Positions 13,501 through 26,473 of a stretch of 64,000 nt of DNA are shown here, piece after piece. The position numbers and the translations under genes are program-made. Position 1 is the first letter of the stretch. Each line of letters starts with the position of its first letter. This DNA is from Neodontobutis hainanensis. Lineage: Eukaryota > Chordata > Actinopteri > Gobiiformes > Odontobutidae. The stretch is taken from assembly GCA_024349245.1 (NCBI GenBank), contig JALDNG010000020.1:5931001-5995000 (forward strand). The letters run 5' to 3'. The notes beneath the pieces were generated by a model. That model was not told where the DNA came from, made no database searches, and worked only from the letters and a program-made list of their open reading frames with translations.

Positions 13501-14991
13501 CAGAGGGCTCTTGCTCGCCAGTATCCACAGCACATCCAGCCCTTCTCAAAAAGAGAGACAAAAAAACCAAGGGAGAGCCAGCTTTTTCTCCTGCTCTCCC
13601 CGAGCCATTCAGCGTGCTAAATGAAAAGAGGGGATTCAAGAAGCGGAATTGGAGTTAGGGGAATAGGGAGGTAGGGACGTCATACTGATTACAGATGAGC
13701 GCAAGGATGGACACAAGGGCAAGTGGAAGCAAAAAAATACATAGCTGTGTTTTGGTATCCCCTTTCCTTATAATCTCCCACTTCAGATGCAAGCGTAACT
13801 ATTAACCTCCTCCTCACACCTGAGCAAAGTGGGAGTGGGCTCCTGGCACATTTCAAACATGGCCAATGCATAATTCATGTCCGCCGCCACTGTGAGATGA
13901 AAGAAAAGTGGCTTCTAACACTGAACAGAGCAGGGAAAATGAGCTTGACACTTTTTTTTTTTTTTGCTTTCCTCCGTCATTCGCCCTACCATCATTTTCC
14001 TGGTTGTTTGTCCAATCTCAAGGGCCAAATCAATCTGAAGTCTAAAAGCTTCATAGCACAGTTGTATCCCCAGAAGAACTGCACTGTTCCACTTGCAAAC
14101 CGCCGTACAGTATAGAGAACAGACAAAATCATTCCATATTGTGGAAAAAATGCTGTCACCTGAGCAGAGGTGAATAGAGTAGAATAAATTAGCATTTTAA
14201 GTAATGTTGCTTAAAATGGTTTCAGCAGATTATGTACTACAAATAATTACTTGATGGAACTATATGTAGCTTTTACCTTTAAATATAAAGCCTCAAAGTG
14301 ATTTAAATGGTTCCTAACATGAAAAATGTCAAGTAATCTCTTTTTAGAGTCAGAACCGTGTTGGCTTTATTATGTTGTATCTAAGTATCTTACTATGACA
14401 AATTCCTTTCTATTTCTTTCATTCTTCAAGTTAGCATTATAACGCTACGTAAAACATTTCTCTCAACTAATTCTGACATGTAAGAAATTACCCTCTCTAA
14501 TGTAAGGTGAGCTACAACTATGACTGCATATTACCCATAAAAGGTTGTGTCAGTTTGATGTTTCTTTAGATTATTTTAAAGTAAAAAAAAAAAAAAAAAA
14601 GTTGCTTTACTTAAATACATTAAATACATTACATATGACTTGCTAATACCCACCACAGTAGAAGGTGCCCATTATCCTATAGCTAGAACAGGATGGATCA
14701 TATTTGTAAGATACCACACTCCTGTGGACCTGCTTCACTCTCTAATGGAAGTTTCACGCTTAAGTGGCTCTTTACACCAAGCTGTAGCAGAAAATAAACG
14801 TTTTCAAGAACATGAAGCAGAGTGGGAGCTAAAAGCAGAGAAAGAAGAACAGCATGTTACTAATGTTTCCCTCTGTGTGTGTTTTTTGTGTTTTTTACCT
14901 CCAGATACTTGTTTGGCACACAAGAACAGAAAAACCTGTCCTTGTAAATGAAGGGAAGAAAGGATTTACGGATCCCAATGTGGAGATTTAA
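7178..14991 (+). CDS. b3gat1: Galactosylgalactosylxylosylprotein 3-beta-glucuronosyltransferase 1 (GlcAT-P)
   Basis: A Golgi type II glycosyltransferase (GT43) that moves glucuronic acid from UDP-GlcA to terminal galactose of N-acetyllactosamine, the step before sulfation in making the HNK-1 epitope. Coding exons: 7178-7289, 8922-9433, 11569-11865, 14905-14991; total 335 aa against 334 in human. Residues 1-37 hold a short basic start (MPKRRD) and a single hydrophobic anchor (about 7-23). The stem follows, then the catalytic domain. The metal/UDP-binding DDD is at residues 196-198 (YFADDDNTY). The likely catalytic base is E285 in GGYQESS. The protein ends GFTDPNVEI, nearly identical to mammals. 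All junctions are GT-AG and in frame. The first intron is 1.6 kb and the third 3.0 kb. The conserved short variable stem and HNK-1-enzyme tail favour B3GAT1 over B3GAT2 or B3GAT3. Which teleost paralogue (a or b) it is cannot be told. Confidence 0.95.
10545..10590. repeat. (ATT)n microsatellite
   Basis: An uninterrupted run of about 15 ATT units in the second b3gat1 intron. It carries no other signal. Confidence 0.9.
12204..12990. repeat. Minisatellite, about 29 copies of a 27-bp unit
   Basis: Tandem units of the form CATTCATACACCAG + (TA, AG or TG) + CAACACTCACA run through the third b3gat1 intron. I count about 29 CACCAG cores. Units differ at a few fixed positions (CAGTAC, CAGAGC, CAGTGC), and a minority gain or lose 2 bp near the 3' end. 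Because the unit is 27 bp and stop-free in several frames, it produces long artificial open frames on both strands (up to 339 codons) that are not genes. A SINE remnant abuts its right edge. Confidence 0.93.
12991..13105 (-). mobile_element. tRNA-derived SINE head (V-SINE-like), truncated, antisense
   Basis: Read on the minus strand this stretch gives CGGTCGTCCTATAACCAAAAG, a B-box-like GGCTTGATACC, then TGTTGTATCCTTGGGCAAGA. The same order and wording occur in the fuller SINE at 55293-55660 (GGTCGTCCTTCAACCAGAAG, GGTTCGATTCC, TTGTGTCCTTGGGCAAGA). The A-box side and the 3' tail are missing. On the side where the rest of the SINE body should lie, the minisatellite begins. Confidence 0.65.
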
Positions 14992-17900
14992 ACGTCCCTA
15001 CAGACTGCGGTAGGCTAAATTAAAAATTACACTTCCTCTTCAGACATTTAATTGCTGTTAAATTATTTGAAGTAGGGGACAAATATATGAGCTTGTATAG
15101 AAAGCAGGTGTTTGTAATTTTCTCTAAAATGAATTTATAATGTTCTTTCCGTTTGCAATCACAGCAGCAGTTCATTTTTTAAATGTCAACAATAAACAGC
15201 TTGAATTAACCCTAGATGAAAGTGTTACGCTCTTTCTCACCGTATCCTAATCCCTTTTATTGCAGGTGGCTGGCCTTGGACTTGCCAAGAAGAAAAAAAC
15301 GACCCCAGTCTCTTGATAAGTGCAACCAGCAATCATGTCTTACTCATCTGGGGAACATAAAAAAGACAGGAGGCCTTTGAAATTGGGCTTTTACCCTTTG
15401 ATAACAGTGACATTTAAAAAAATATGGAATGGCATAAATGTATCATATTAAAGCACAGATTGATAGGAGATGGGGGATGATGCGGTGAAGCAGGACACCT
15501 CACATTTCTTTGGATAAACACGACCTGCACCTTCACGGTACAGTGGCTCACTGGAGACAACCTCACAAGAAGAGACAGCACAATATACAGCCAGTGGATT
15601 CAAGCATCATGGAGCTGGATGAAATATTCTACACTCTGAAGAAGAAAACACAATCTTTGGAAATTTAAAATAAATAATGCTCGGCTCTGCACACTGAAGA
15701 GATTTGGGATTTAAGGACAACAACAAACCGCCATAACAAACAAACAAACTAAATCATGAAATGACAAATGTTTCAACAATCGAAGGAATGTTCTTTTGAT
15801 AAATATGATTTCATTGGTTTGAGTGTTTTACAAGCACTTTTCTCGCTAGTTCAATACTACTGAATCTTTTCTTGCATTTACTCCTTGAGTTATCATTATT
15901 AATTTTATAGCTCATACATAGATGTCATTGCATTCAAGCCACCAGGTCACATGCGTGAGACGGTTGCTTGGGAGTGAAAAACATTTATATCCTAATATCC
16001 ATCACGGTACTTAAAATACACAAATCCTTTGGGGCAACATGTGTAAATAGTAAGTCAATTCAAGAACAATCAAAGAACTCGTGACAATTGTGTATTTACT
16101 GTATTTAAATGTTCAAAAGTAGCTCCTCACAGTTAAATCCTCATAGCAATGCACAGATCCACTCCAAGTTCAATACATGGAAAGAGTAATAGCACATAAG
16201 CCCTTCACATTGTATGATGATATAGGATTTGTGACGTATTTACAAAACAGAAGAACATGAAAACATATACATGGCAGCTTCAGTCATTGTATGATCTATG
16301 CACATCATATACAGCCACTGGTTAAAAATAGCATTACAGTAATGTGCTAGATGCATAAACCTCCTCAGATCTACACACAACTATAACATAAACAGAGTAA
16401 ACCTTCAAAACAAATGCTCCTTCACAAGCTGTAAATTATCCAATGTGTAAAATCTGAAAAACATGCATGGCCCCAAGTATTATTAATTTAGTTATTTATT
16501 TAATTTCAAAAGGGACTTAAGCTTTGAGGAAGTGAGACGTCAGATGATACATGCTGCTCTGAGGTGACCACATCCTACTGAAAAAGCACAACAGAAGTTT
16601 TATTTTTGGTAATGATCCTGGCAATACGTTGTTCTGCATTGTGGATTTGAGGCTCATAATCTGTGCCATGGTTGTGTTGTATGTGTATACATCTTTGTAC
16701 AAAAAGTGGCTCATAGAAGGGAGTACAGTATTTTAGACAACAGTGTGTAGCTTAACACTGTAACAAAGATATTCTCCACCTTCTCTAATAGAATCTCACC
16801 CCCTAGTGTACTAGATAAATCATCTTTCTCGTGCAATACACAGTGGTAGCTCTTATCTTACATTACCCAGCAAAGGGAGCAGGAGATAATTCAAACACTA
16901 AACCTGTACTGTTGCCAGATTATCCCACATACACATATAACCCCCCCACCTGCTCCCAAAAAGAAAAAGAGTAGAAAAGAATGCAGACACAGATATTATA
17001 AAAATCACTTGAATTTTTATGAGACGGATTTCGCTCTACATAAATGTGCATGTCTGTCATCGACTAAATACTAAACCGCAAGTCAATGTATTTTAAGTTT
17101 GTACTTCAACTTGTCTCCCCTTATTTATTGAAAATCAACTTTAATATATTTATTTATTTATTTAAAGCGTTGATGTGCAATTTAATCAAGACTGTATTTG
17201 CCCACTGCTCTCTGAAACAGCATGAGCAAATACAGACCATGTTGCTTCATTTAGACTCTGTCCAATGTAAATGTCCAACAGGCAGACTGTCAAACTGCCT
17301 TCGTCATATAACCGCTGTTCTCTTTGTATTATAACAAGCTTTGCCTTAATGTATGGCTGCATCATAATAGGAGCAGATGAAATTTTGTTTTATTACTGTG
17401 GTATTTATGTGACTGAATCTTCTGAATTTTGTCTGAGGGCTTGTCTTCTTTAATGAATCCCCAAAGAAATACTGTAGCATTTACAGCATAAATAACAAAG
17501 CCTTATGTCAGTAAGGTCTTGTCTAAATTGTCAAAATATACTGACATGCCAACATAAAGGCTCGACAATACCAAGCTATCTTTAAAGTTTCTATCAATTT
17601 TCTCTATATTTTGCAGCTATACATTGATGCTTTTTAAATAACAAAGGCTTCTGTTCCTGAATACAAGTGCAATCTATTGTGCACTTTTATTGTGATCCTG
17701 TCCAAGGCAGCCCACATAATTCTAAATTCTGCTCTCGGTAAAACACCAACAAATAATGGTCATGCAGCCTACAGCATGTTATTTGCAGAAATGGTATGTT
17801 ATTCTATGTTGTTATATAGATCAAACATAACACAAACCATTATAAAGGGCTTCACCTTCAAAATGATGTTACAACTTGCATTACCAATGGCATATTTATT

Positions 17901-18580
17901 TTCCTATATTATTAAACAATGTATCAAGCAATAGCTATTACTCCAAATTGGTCTAATAGGATTAATGAGCTTAGACAATGCAGGCTGATCAGTATTTAAT
18001 GCCAGATATTGAGTGTTTCCCTGTGAGGGCTTCTCTAAGGCACAATACACTTTACATAAAAGTCCTCTCTTTCCATTTTTTTTCCCACTGTCATCTTTCA
18101 GCCTCACGTGATTCACATTTTATGCATGTGACTCTTAAGGTTGTTTATTTGCCACAGCAGTTCAGTCTCAGAGAAAGATGTTAGTTGAATCAAGAAAAAT
18201 AAACAACTCAGATGAAAATAATTTGTGCTGTGTTTGTACATCCAAAGCCCTACAAGTTCAACTGCAGACTTGCTGTAGAAAACCTAAAGGGACTATATAT
18301 GTCTACTGTAAATGTTAATTCTTCTTTTTTTTCAATCTAATTGGTGTTAAAAAGAACTGAACTGATGGAATGAACACCCTGCATTACAGAGATAATATCA
18401 GAAGACAGAATTTCTCATCCATACACAGTCCATTTACAAATATATACCTCTTGCTGTTTCAAATTCAGGCTCATTGAAGTTAGAGCTGCAAGCCAAGGTT
18501 AGATGTGCTTCAGCATGGTTCAGAGGTAAATTCACATCATATGAGGCTCCTCACAGATTTTCTATTGCTTTGTCCTTTCA
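14992..18580. other. Convergent 3' regions of b3gat1 and the minus-strand glb1l gene
   Basis: No coding sequence was recognised in this 3.6-kb stretch between two tail-to-tail stop codons. It should hold the 3' UTRs of both genes. Candidate poly(A) signals include AATAAA near 15669 on the plus strand and, for the minus-strand gene, the reverse complement of TTTATT near 18145. Short open frames here (up to 85 codons) look random. Confidence 0.55.
15266..15680 (+). other. b3gat1: Possible 3' UTR exon of b3gat1
   Basis: Eighteen bases after the b3gat1 stop codon there is a plausible 5' splice site (CTGCG then GTAGGC, intron from 15010). A good polypyrimidine tract and TTGCAG end at 15265. If used, the 3' UTR is split by a 256-bp intron and resumes at 15266. 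The end is set loosely at the AATAAA near 15669. No transcript evidence is available, so this is inference from splice signals only. Confidence 0.35.
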
Positions 18581-21500
18581 CTAGACATCAGTGGTCATGC
18601 CATAGTCGGGGCTGGTGGTGAACTGGATCTTACCATCTGCTTCTTGCTCTTCAAACACTATTACCTGTGATGATGAAAAAATGTCATGAACAGACTCACA
18701 AAACAGGTCAATGTATGTACCAATGCCACATTATGCCCATCCACAGAAAAAGAAATTTAAAGATTAAGAGTTAAAGATTAATGCTGACGTGCAGACAGCT
18801 ATATTTGACCTATGTGTGACCTTTTTTTTTTTTACTATATATTGATATTGCACATATACTGTACATTTCATAAAACACATTTAATAATACTTTTTCTATT
18901 TATCTCACCTACTGTTTACTACATTTAAATTACTTTGAAAGGAAACAATATTAAAACCAGACACAAATACAGCTGTCAGTCTGTTCTTTTTTTAAAACCA
19001 TTGATCCTTCCAGAGTTTTCTCACTAAAAAGAGTCTGTAGTGTTTTCTAAAGTCTGTTTTTTATAATTATTCAGTGCTTGTGTAGTAAAATGGACACTAC
19101 ATAAAAAAAATGTACAATAAAAACCTAATTCTGAACCATCACGGTGGCTTGTGAAGAAGAAGAAGGTAAGTAGGAAAAATGCAATGTTACCTGGTTATCC
19201 CCTCTGCTGAGCCAGGGGCCGGGCAAGTAAAGAGTCTGTTGAGGACCAACTGAAATATACCGTCCTAGATTTCTCCCATTGACAAAGACGACACCTTTAC
19301 CCCAGCTCTGGACAAAAGCAGTAACAGTTCAACACAATAGATTAAGGAAAGAGCTTATTCTCATTAATGAGTTTTAGGACACAACTATTTTATCATTCTT
19401 CTAAGCTCTTCGTTTCAAATTTAGCACATTCAGATTCCTTAAGTTATTATATTGCTATAATATTGAAGACTAAAGGATGTCCGACTTACAGAGAGTTTGA
19501 TAAAGGTATCCCTGGGTTGGCTATTTATATAGAGTGTGGCATGGAAGAACCCTGGGAAGGAGGGTTGCCGTCTCATCGAAGTCCAGAGGTTTGAAGTCTG
19601 CAATCTGAATAAAAAATGAAAAATACAGAACAAAGGATTGTCATTGTGCCGGTTAATCAGGTATGGAGTAAAGAAAACTGTCCAAATAAGGTTAGAGTGC
19701 ATTTAGTCTAAACTATTCAAGAAGTTTAATGTACTCAGATATATGTTATATGCATATGAAGCTATTTTTGTCATGGTGAGAAACAGGAAAATAATTGTCT
19801 GCAATGGATAAAGGAAAGTGTAATGACAGTGACTCACAAACATAAAAGGGAAACAGGAGGATAATTGTTAGACACAAACCTGTTTACAAAGGCTGGCTTC
19901 ATATCCAGACTATAAATAGTGAAGTCTCGGAGGGGTTGCTTGTTTAACTCAATGTCTCCAACAATACCTGTAAAAATGAGTAAAATCGGTTTTATTCTTC
20001 TCTTACCAATTTGAAATGGATTTAGTTGAAAATAGTCCTAAATAATACTTTCTATAACACAAAAGGTTTTTAACTATTTGTACCTTTGCGTTGCTCATCC
20101 AGAGTTTTTCCATAATTCACTCTTCCAGTGTTCTCCACCATTAAACTTAAAGTTCTTTTTCCCTATATAGCAAGAGGAGAAATTAAACAAAAGTAACACT
20201 AGGCCACAGTATTAATGAAAATTCTAGATCACTTTTTTAATCCCCAAAGGGAAAATAACTTGTTACGTCTCTTTCTTACTCTCATTTACAGATTAATTGT
20301 AGACATTTTTATTTTATTTTATTTTATTTTTTTAAAGATAAGTTTTTGGTGTGAGTGCCAAATCACCCATAGTGTCAAATCCACTACAACTTTTATATAC
20401 AGTGTTAAAAAAAAAATGTTTCTGAAACCTATTAAAGACATGCAATACAAAGTAAACTTAAAACAAGACAACACCTGCTCACACATTTGTGCACAATAAG
20501 TACCTTTCCATCAGGCAATGTGAGTTCCAACACCTTATAATCAAAAACGCCAACAAAATGTTTGTTGACAAAAACCTAGGAAAAAAAAAATGACTGTATT
20601 GTAATACGTCTGCAAGGATTTGTTGGATACTAAAAGTCACAGAGATTGTTAACAAGTACACCAATTAGCACTGATCAGTCGTGTTACTTATGACAAAGAG
20701 CTGTTGCAGATTTACAAGGATTAAGTGCTTTGTTCTTACACAGTTTAAAAGTGCGACAGAGAAAGTACTGAAAGTCTGTTCTCACCAGAGCTCTGTCCCG
20801 GATGTTGTTGTTCGATTTGAGGGTTCCTGCACTGCTGATAGTAGTTTCATACAGAGTATAGCCATATGATTGACCATTGTTGTTGTTCACAGGGAGATTC
20901 TCCATGTTGATGGGCCTCTCGGACTTAAAAGGCTGCAAATGTACAACAGAACAATGGTGGATATTTTTTATCAATACTTATTTTATTTTTCATACAGTAT
21001 TTCGTCCTGCACCCCCTGCTACAACACAATTAACTACCCACCAAACTCTCAGACATCAACTCAGACTGCTTACTCTCCGTGGTCAAATTGGCTATAAGAC
21101 CAGTGGGAGGGTGGTCCAGACCATAATAATTGTCATCACTTTGAGTAAATGACTCATGTAAGCAAGTGACTGCAAGATGTGCTACAATAGTTTTGGATTT
21201 AATGTCTCTAAAGGGCACAGTGTAAATGATTCAAGCAGTTGTCATGTGACTTTAAGGCACTATTCTTTTTTAGTAAGAGACATTTTTTTTAAATCATTGT
21301 TTTATGATGCTACTTAATCAACGCCTCAGAGTACATTGCAATGGAACAATGAGGTTAAGCAATGCCATGGACATGTTCAATAAGGCGTATACAGTATGTC
21401 AATCGTATCAAAGATAAACATTTCTCTGACTTTATGGTAATATGAATAAATGTAGTTATATATTGATGTAATAAATGTTGATGTAATAAGTAAACATGTG

Positions 21501-24500
21501 ATGCCTGTAGACAACAGTGTTATTTATATTGATTTAGTTTATTTATATGGAGAGCTAGAGCATGGAGCTAACACTTTCCACATTTACATTACCTTGTCAG
21601 TAAAAGGCAAACTGTCCCAAAGAGACAGATGGTGCTGGATGACTGCTGGCTGGTATGCTTTCCTCGATTGAAGAAAAGGCAATTTAGGGAGGGCCCCAGC
21701 TAGAAATATGAACACAATAAATTAATAGATTTATTTTATTTGTAATATATTTTCTAAATGGTGATAGGGATATTGATAACACTGAAGGTATTTTTGTTTT
21801 TTTATTTTACTGCTGCAATTGCCAGGAGGCATTTTGGAATAGAACAATCCACTTTACAATGATTATCAGCACTTCTCTGAGTCGTCTAACTGCTTTTAGG
21901 GGTGTTGAGACACCAGCTCTCCCTGTGGAAAAGCCTGACAGGATTTCCTTATTGCCAAGTGGTAACAGCTGGATCACTTTGGTGAATAAGAGCCAAACAC
22001 TTTTTTTCTTATTTTCAGAAAACTTACACAAACCAGTACCTTCAGTAAAGTAAACAATACATTGTGTAAAATATCATAAAATAAATGGCATAGTATATAA
22101 TTTGCAATAAAAATGACTATCTGATCTAATTAAAGAAATAGGTCATGTGTTTATGGTAGCCAAGAAGAAGACTACTCAAAGAATCTCTCATATCCAGGCC
22201 ACTGCACATTGTTTAGTAGACTACAAACCATAAGGATGAATCATGCAGGCAGCCTTTCAAACTATCTTCAATCAGCACGACAGTGTACACTGACAAAACT
22301 GTTATTTTGTTTTGTTGGATTCAGTCCCAGATTGCCAAAAGCTACATTTCTAGTCCTGGCCACAAAACACTTGAGACATATGGCCCTACGCACAAAACCA
22401 CTGTATTACAAAGAGCAAAAACAGCAGTAAACAGTAAAGTTGATAAAAGGACTACTATGTAATTTTCCCAATAGGGGGTAATTGAGGATCTGGCAGGGTG
22501 CTCTCATGTGCATAAATATATGCAATCCTAACTCTAATCCAGGGCTTGTAATCATATGCTAAATGATCCTGGTTTAGCCAACACTGAACTGCTTCTTCAG
22601 AGGAATTACCTTATGTGCGAAGACGGGGGAGAGGAGGGGTAAAAAAAAAAAAAGAGCCAGCCATATGTGAGAACGGTCTCCGCAACAACACTCACTGTGG
22701 TAGTAGCTGAATAAATTTCTTAGAAGACGGTACTTTGTGGTGTAATCCCCGGCCTCAGATAATGGAGCATCGTAATCTGAAAGATAATGTGCTATCAGAA
22801 TTGCAGGCTCAGGAGTCAGAAAAAGGTAGGGTAGCCTCTTGCCACGGCAGATGCTTTCATGGTCCACACCTATCACACATCTTGAGACAGCAGCAGACCG
22901 AGACACATTCAGGTTATCTTGACACAAAATGTAGCCTTTTAAAGCAAAGAGGCAAAAAAGCATACAGAGACTGCCGAAGGTCAGAGGTGACCTTCCCTAC
23001 TGCTGAGCACTTCTCATCTTTTTCTAAAGAAGGAGGAAGATATAAAACCCATCTGTCTTTTACATTGCTTAGCATTTTGTAGTAGGTAAGTTTCAATCAA
23101 AGGAGCTGAAGCTGAATCACATCATAATAACACTTTTTTTTCTCTCTCGTAAAAATGAACTTTAAAAGGCAATAAAACTAGATAAAAACTGTCCAGTGTG
23201 GACAACCTGAGCACGGCTGGAGCTTCCTTTTAGAACACACATTCCTGCATAAAGGTTTAGGGCATTTATACACTTGACCTATTTTTACTGTTACTAAATG
23301 AGTCTTCTTTTAATAAATGTAATTGAACCTACCATAACTTGTGACCATAGGTTTAGGAGACGGTATTCCAACAGCAAATGCCCCGTTCATGAAGCCAAAA
23401 TTTGTCCCTCCATGAAACATGTAGAGATTGATTGACATGTCCATTTTCAGGATTTCTTTGACCACAGCTATCATATCTGTCAAAAGGTAACAAACATATT
23501 CAAGCCAGTTAATTTCATTTCATATTTATCAGATGAAGTAATCAAGTAATATAGTGAAATAAGACAAATTGTACTTGTACTTCTGTTTTCGACAAGTAGT
23601 GTTGAATGGGGCCAGTCACTATGTTGAGGGTTTTACGGTCAATGTTCATTTTAAAGTTGAGACTCTATGATAAAAAGGTATTTTTGTTCTCTTTTTATTG
23701 TTTCTTTTCAAACAATGGTGTAGTAATTGCAGTGGACAATGGCCAGTTAGTCGCATGGCTGACATTTAGACATAGACACTGACAGACAACCATTCACTCT
23801 CAAATTCATTCACTAGGGATACTTTAGTTGCCAATTGACCTATACATGCAATAGTACCCACAGTAACACGGCGAAAACATGCCCACTCCAATCTATATAT
23901 CTTATCCATGTATCTACAAACACACAAAATTGTGTTCTGGCAGAATTTGTGATTTTTTTTGGGCCATTTTTCAGAAAATATGAATGATAACAGTTATAGT
24001 TAGTGGTGGAGTGAAGTAATTTATTGTCAAACAATTGTGTTTACTTTTTTTTTTTTTTTTTTAAATCATAATGACAACAGAAACTGCCCAAATGACCCTG
24101 ATCAAAGTTTACCCCAGTTCTTAATACTGTTTATTGCCACCTTTAACAAAAATTACAGATTGAAGTCTTTTGTGGTAGTTGTGGATGAGGCTCTTTATTT
24201 TCTCAGATGGTAAAGCGGCCCATTCTTTTTGGCAAAAAACCTCCAGTTCCTGTGAATTCTTGGGCTGTCTTGCATGAACTACACGTTTGAGAGCTCTCCA
24301 GTGAGGCTCAATGATACTGAGGTCAGCAGACTGAGATCCCAGTCCAGAACTTCACTTTATGCTGCTGTAGTCAATGACAGGTCGACTTAGCCTTGTGCTT
24401 TGAATCGATGTTGGAACGTTTAAGTACGTACCATGTGCAGCTTCCGGGCTGATGAGTAAAAATTTTCCTCCAGTATTTTCTGATAACATGCTACATTCAT

Positions 24501-26440
24501 ATTTTCCGTGTCTTTGTAGCTCACACATCCCCACAACATTAGTGATCCACCTCCATGTTTCACAGCAGGACTGGTGTACCTTTCATGATTGGCCTTGTTG
24601 ACTCCTCATCTAATGTAACGTTTAATGTTGTGGCCTAAAAGTTTAATTTTGCTCTTGTCCCCCTAAAAAACTTTGTTCCAGAAGTTTTGAGGCTTGTCTC
24701 TGTGCTGTTTGGTGCATTGTAAGCATGGCTTTCTTCTGGCAACTGGACCATGCAGCCCACAGGTGAGGATAGTTCTCTTTAGTAGCCATTCAAACCAGTT
24801 TGTGTCAACTTGTGTGCATGTTATTAAGCCAAAATCGTTTGATCAGGGTCATTTGGGTAGTTTCTGTTGTCATTATGATTTAAAAAGAGTAAACACAGTT
24901 GTTTGACAATAAATGGTTTCACCCAACCACTAACTATGAGTGAAAGAAAGGTTTTTATGTTATCATTTATTTTTTCTGAAAAGGGTAACTTATGAGATCA
25001 ACTGTGTAATATATAGCAAATAATCCTCACCATTTTAACATAAAAGTAATAAATAAAAGTACTCAACACATTTAGATTATGTAACAGTTATATCTTCTTG
25101 TTGATAATTGCATATTTAAAAGTTAGATATAGCCTGAGATAGTCACAACCTTGTTCTTTCACTGCTAAGAAAATGTTTTTATACCAGAATATAGACAAAA
25201 TCCCCTCGACCCTGCTTACCCTCTGCTGGGTATATATGGTGAAGGTCTCCCCAAAGGTCAAACCAGCCAGACCAGTACTCCATCACCATCTTAGGCTTCT
25301 GAGGCTAGAAAAATAAATACATATTTTTATCATGTAGCTATGAGCAGAGGAACAGGGAGGATATAAATAATACTATGAAGACACTTAACAGTAAACTAAC
25401 TTGTATTTCATCCAGATACATGACATCTTTTCGGTTCAGTTTCTGAAAGTTAATGGTTTCCAGTGCTTCAGAAAAAAAAAGTCATGTAAAAATGTAAGAA
25501 GAATAGGTTAACAAGACAAATTAAATACAAGACAAATTAAAAATTAAAGTGTCCTTTTTAGTGTTGGCAGTGTACAGGGACCAAATTTATGCTGCTGTAT
25601 AAAACAGGACTGAGATCATTTTAATGTGCATATTGTTTGCACTTCTTATCTGACAGCCTGTCGGACAATACCCCCTTCCACTCCTCCAAGCTTTAGTCCT
25701 GCTGAGTTGTCAGAAGTCAACAGCAGCTCTGTGATGCCCCTTGACAATAATGCCTTGGAAAAAAAACAACAAAAAAAAATATATACAGCTTCTTTTATTT
25801 AAAAAATGGCAAATGCATGAGTAAAACTTTTTGCTATTTATTGTATTTTATTTTTTTTTACCTCTTTTATGAAAGACATGTACTCTGTATCTTTAGCATA
25901 GGAACCATATTCATTCTCCACTTGAACAGCAATAATTGGGCCACCACTGGAGTACTGTGCATAATAAACCAGAGATTACATTTTCTTTTTTTTTTTTTTT
26001 GCTTTTTTGTAGGATGTGTGTAATATCATACAGTTGCTAGTTTGTAGTTGCATTAACACATATTATCCATTATCCATCTAAAAAGATTTGTACATGCATG
26101 ACAAGTTTAAAAGGGAGATTTGTGTGTGTTTGTCTTTTAGGTTTGTATCTTTTTTGCAACTCATTTTGTATATAAACCAGAATATGTTGCAATTCAACAA
26201 ACCTACCTGATGTGGAACAACTTTTTTAATAAGTTGATCAAAGAAGGAGCTGACCGCATCAGTAAATCCTGGGTAAGTTGTTCTTAGTTTCATGTTTGGA
26301 TCCCGCAGTAACCAACTAAAAAAAGAGTTAGATGATTTGAGTAAAGTTGTATTATGCAACCCAGGCTACTGAGCTAAAAAAATATATATCAAAACAGATA
26401 TAGGCCAATTAATTACAATGCTTGAATCTAGTATTATCAT

Positions 26441-26473
<33 letters not shown>

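Noticed and set aside
22574..22963. A 129-codon minus-strand frame
   Set aside because: It is the 81-base exon 22696-22776 of the glb1l gene with intron on both sides read through.
24050..24900. A protein-coding exon in the glb1l intron
   Set aside because: The similarity is to Tc1 transposase, with stops and frameshifts and flanking inverted repeats. It is a dead transposon, not host exon.
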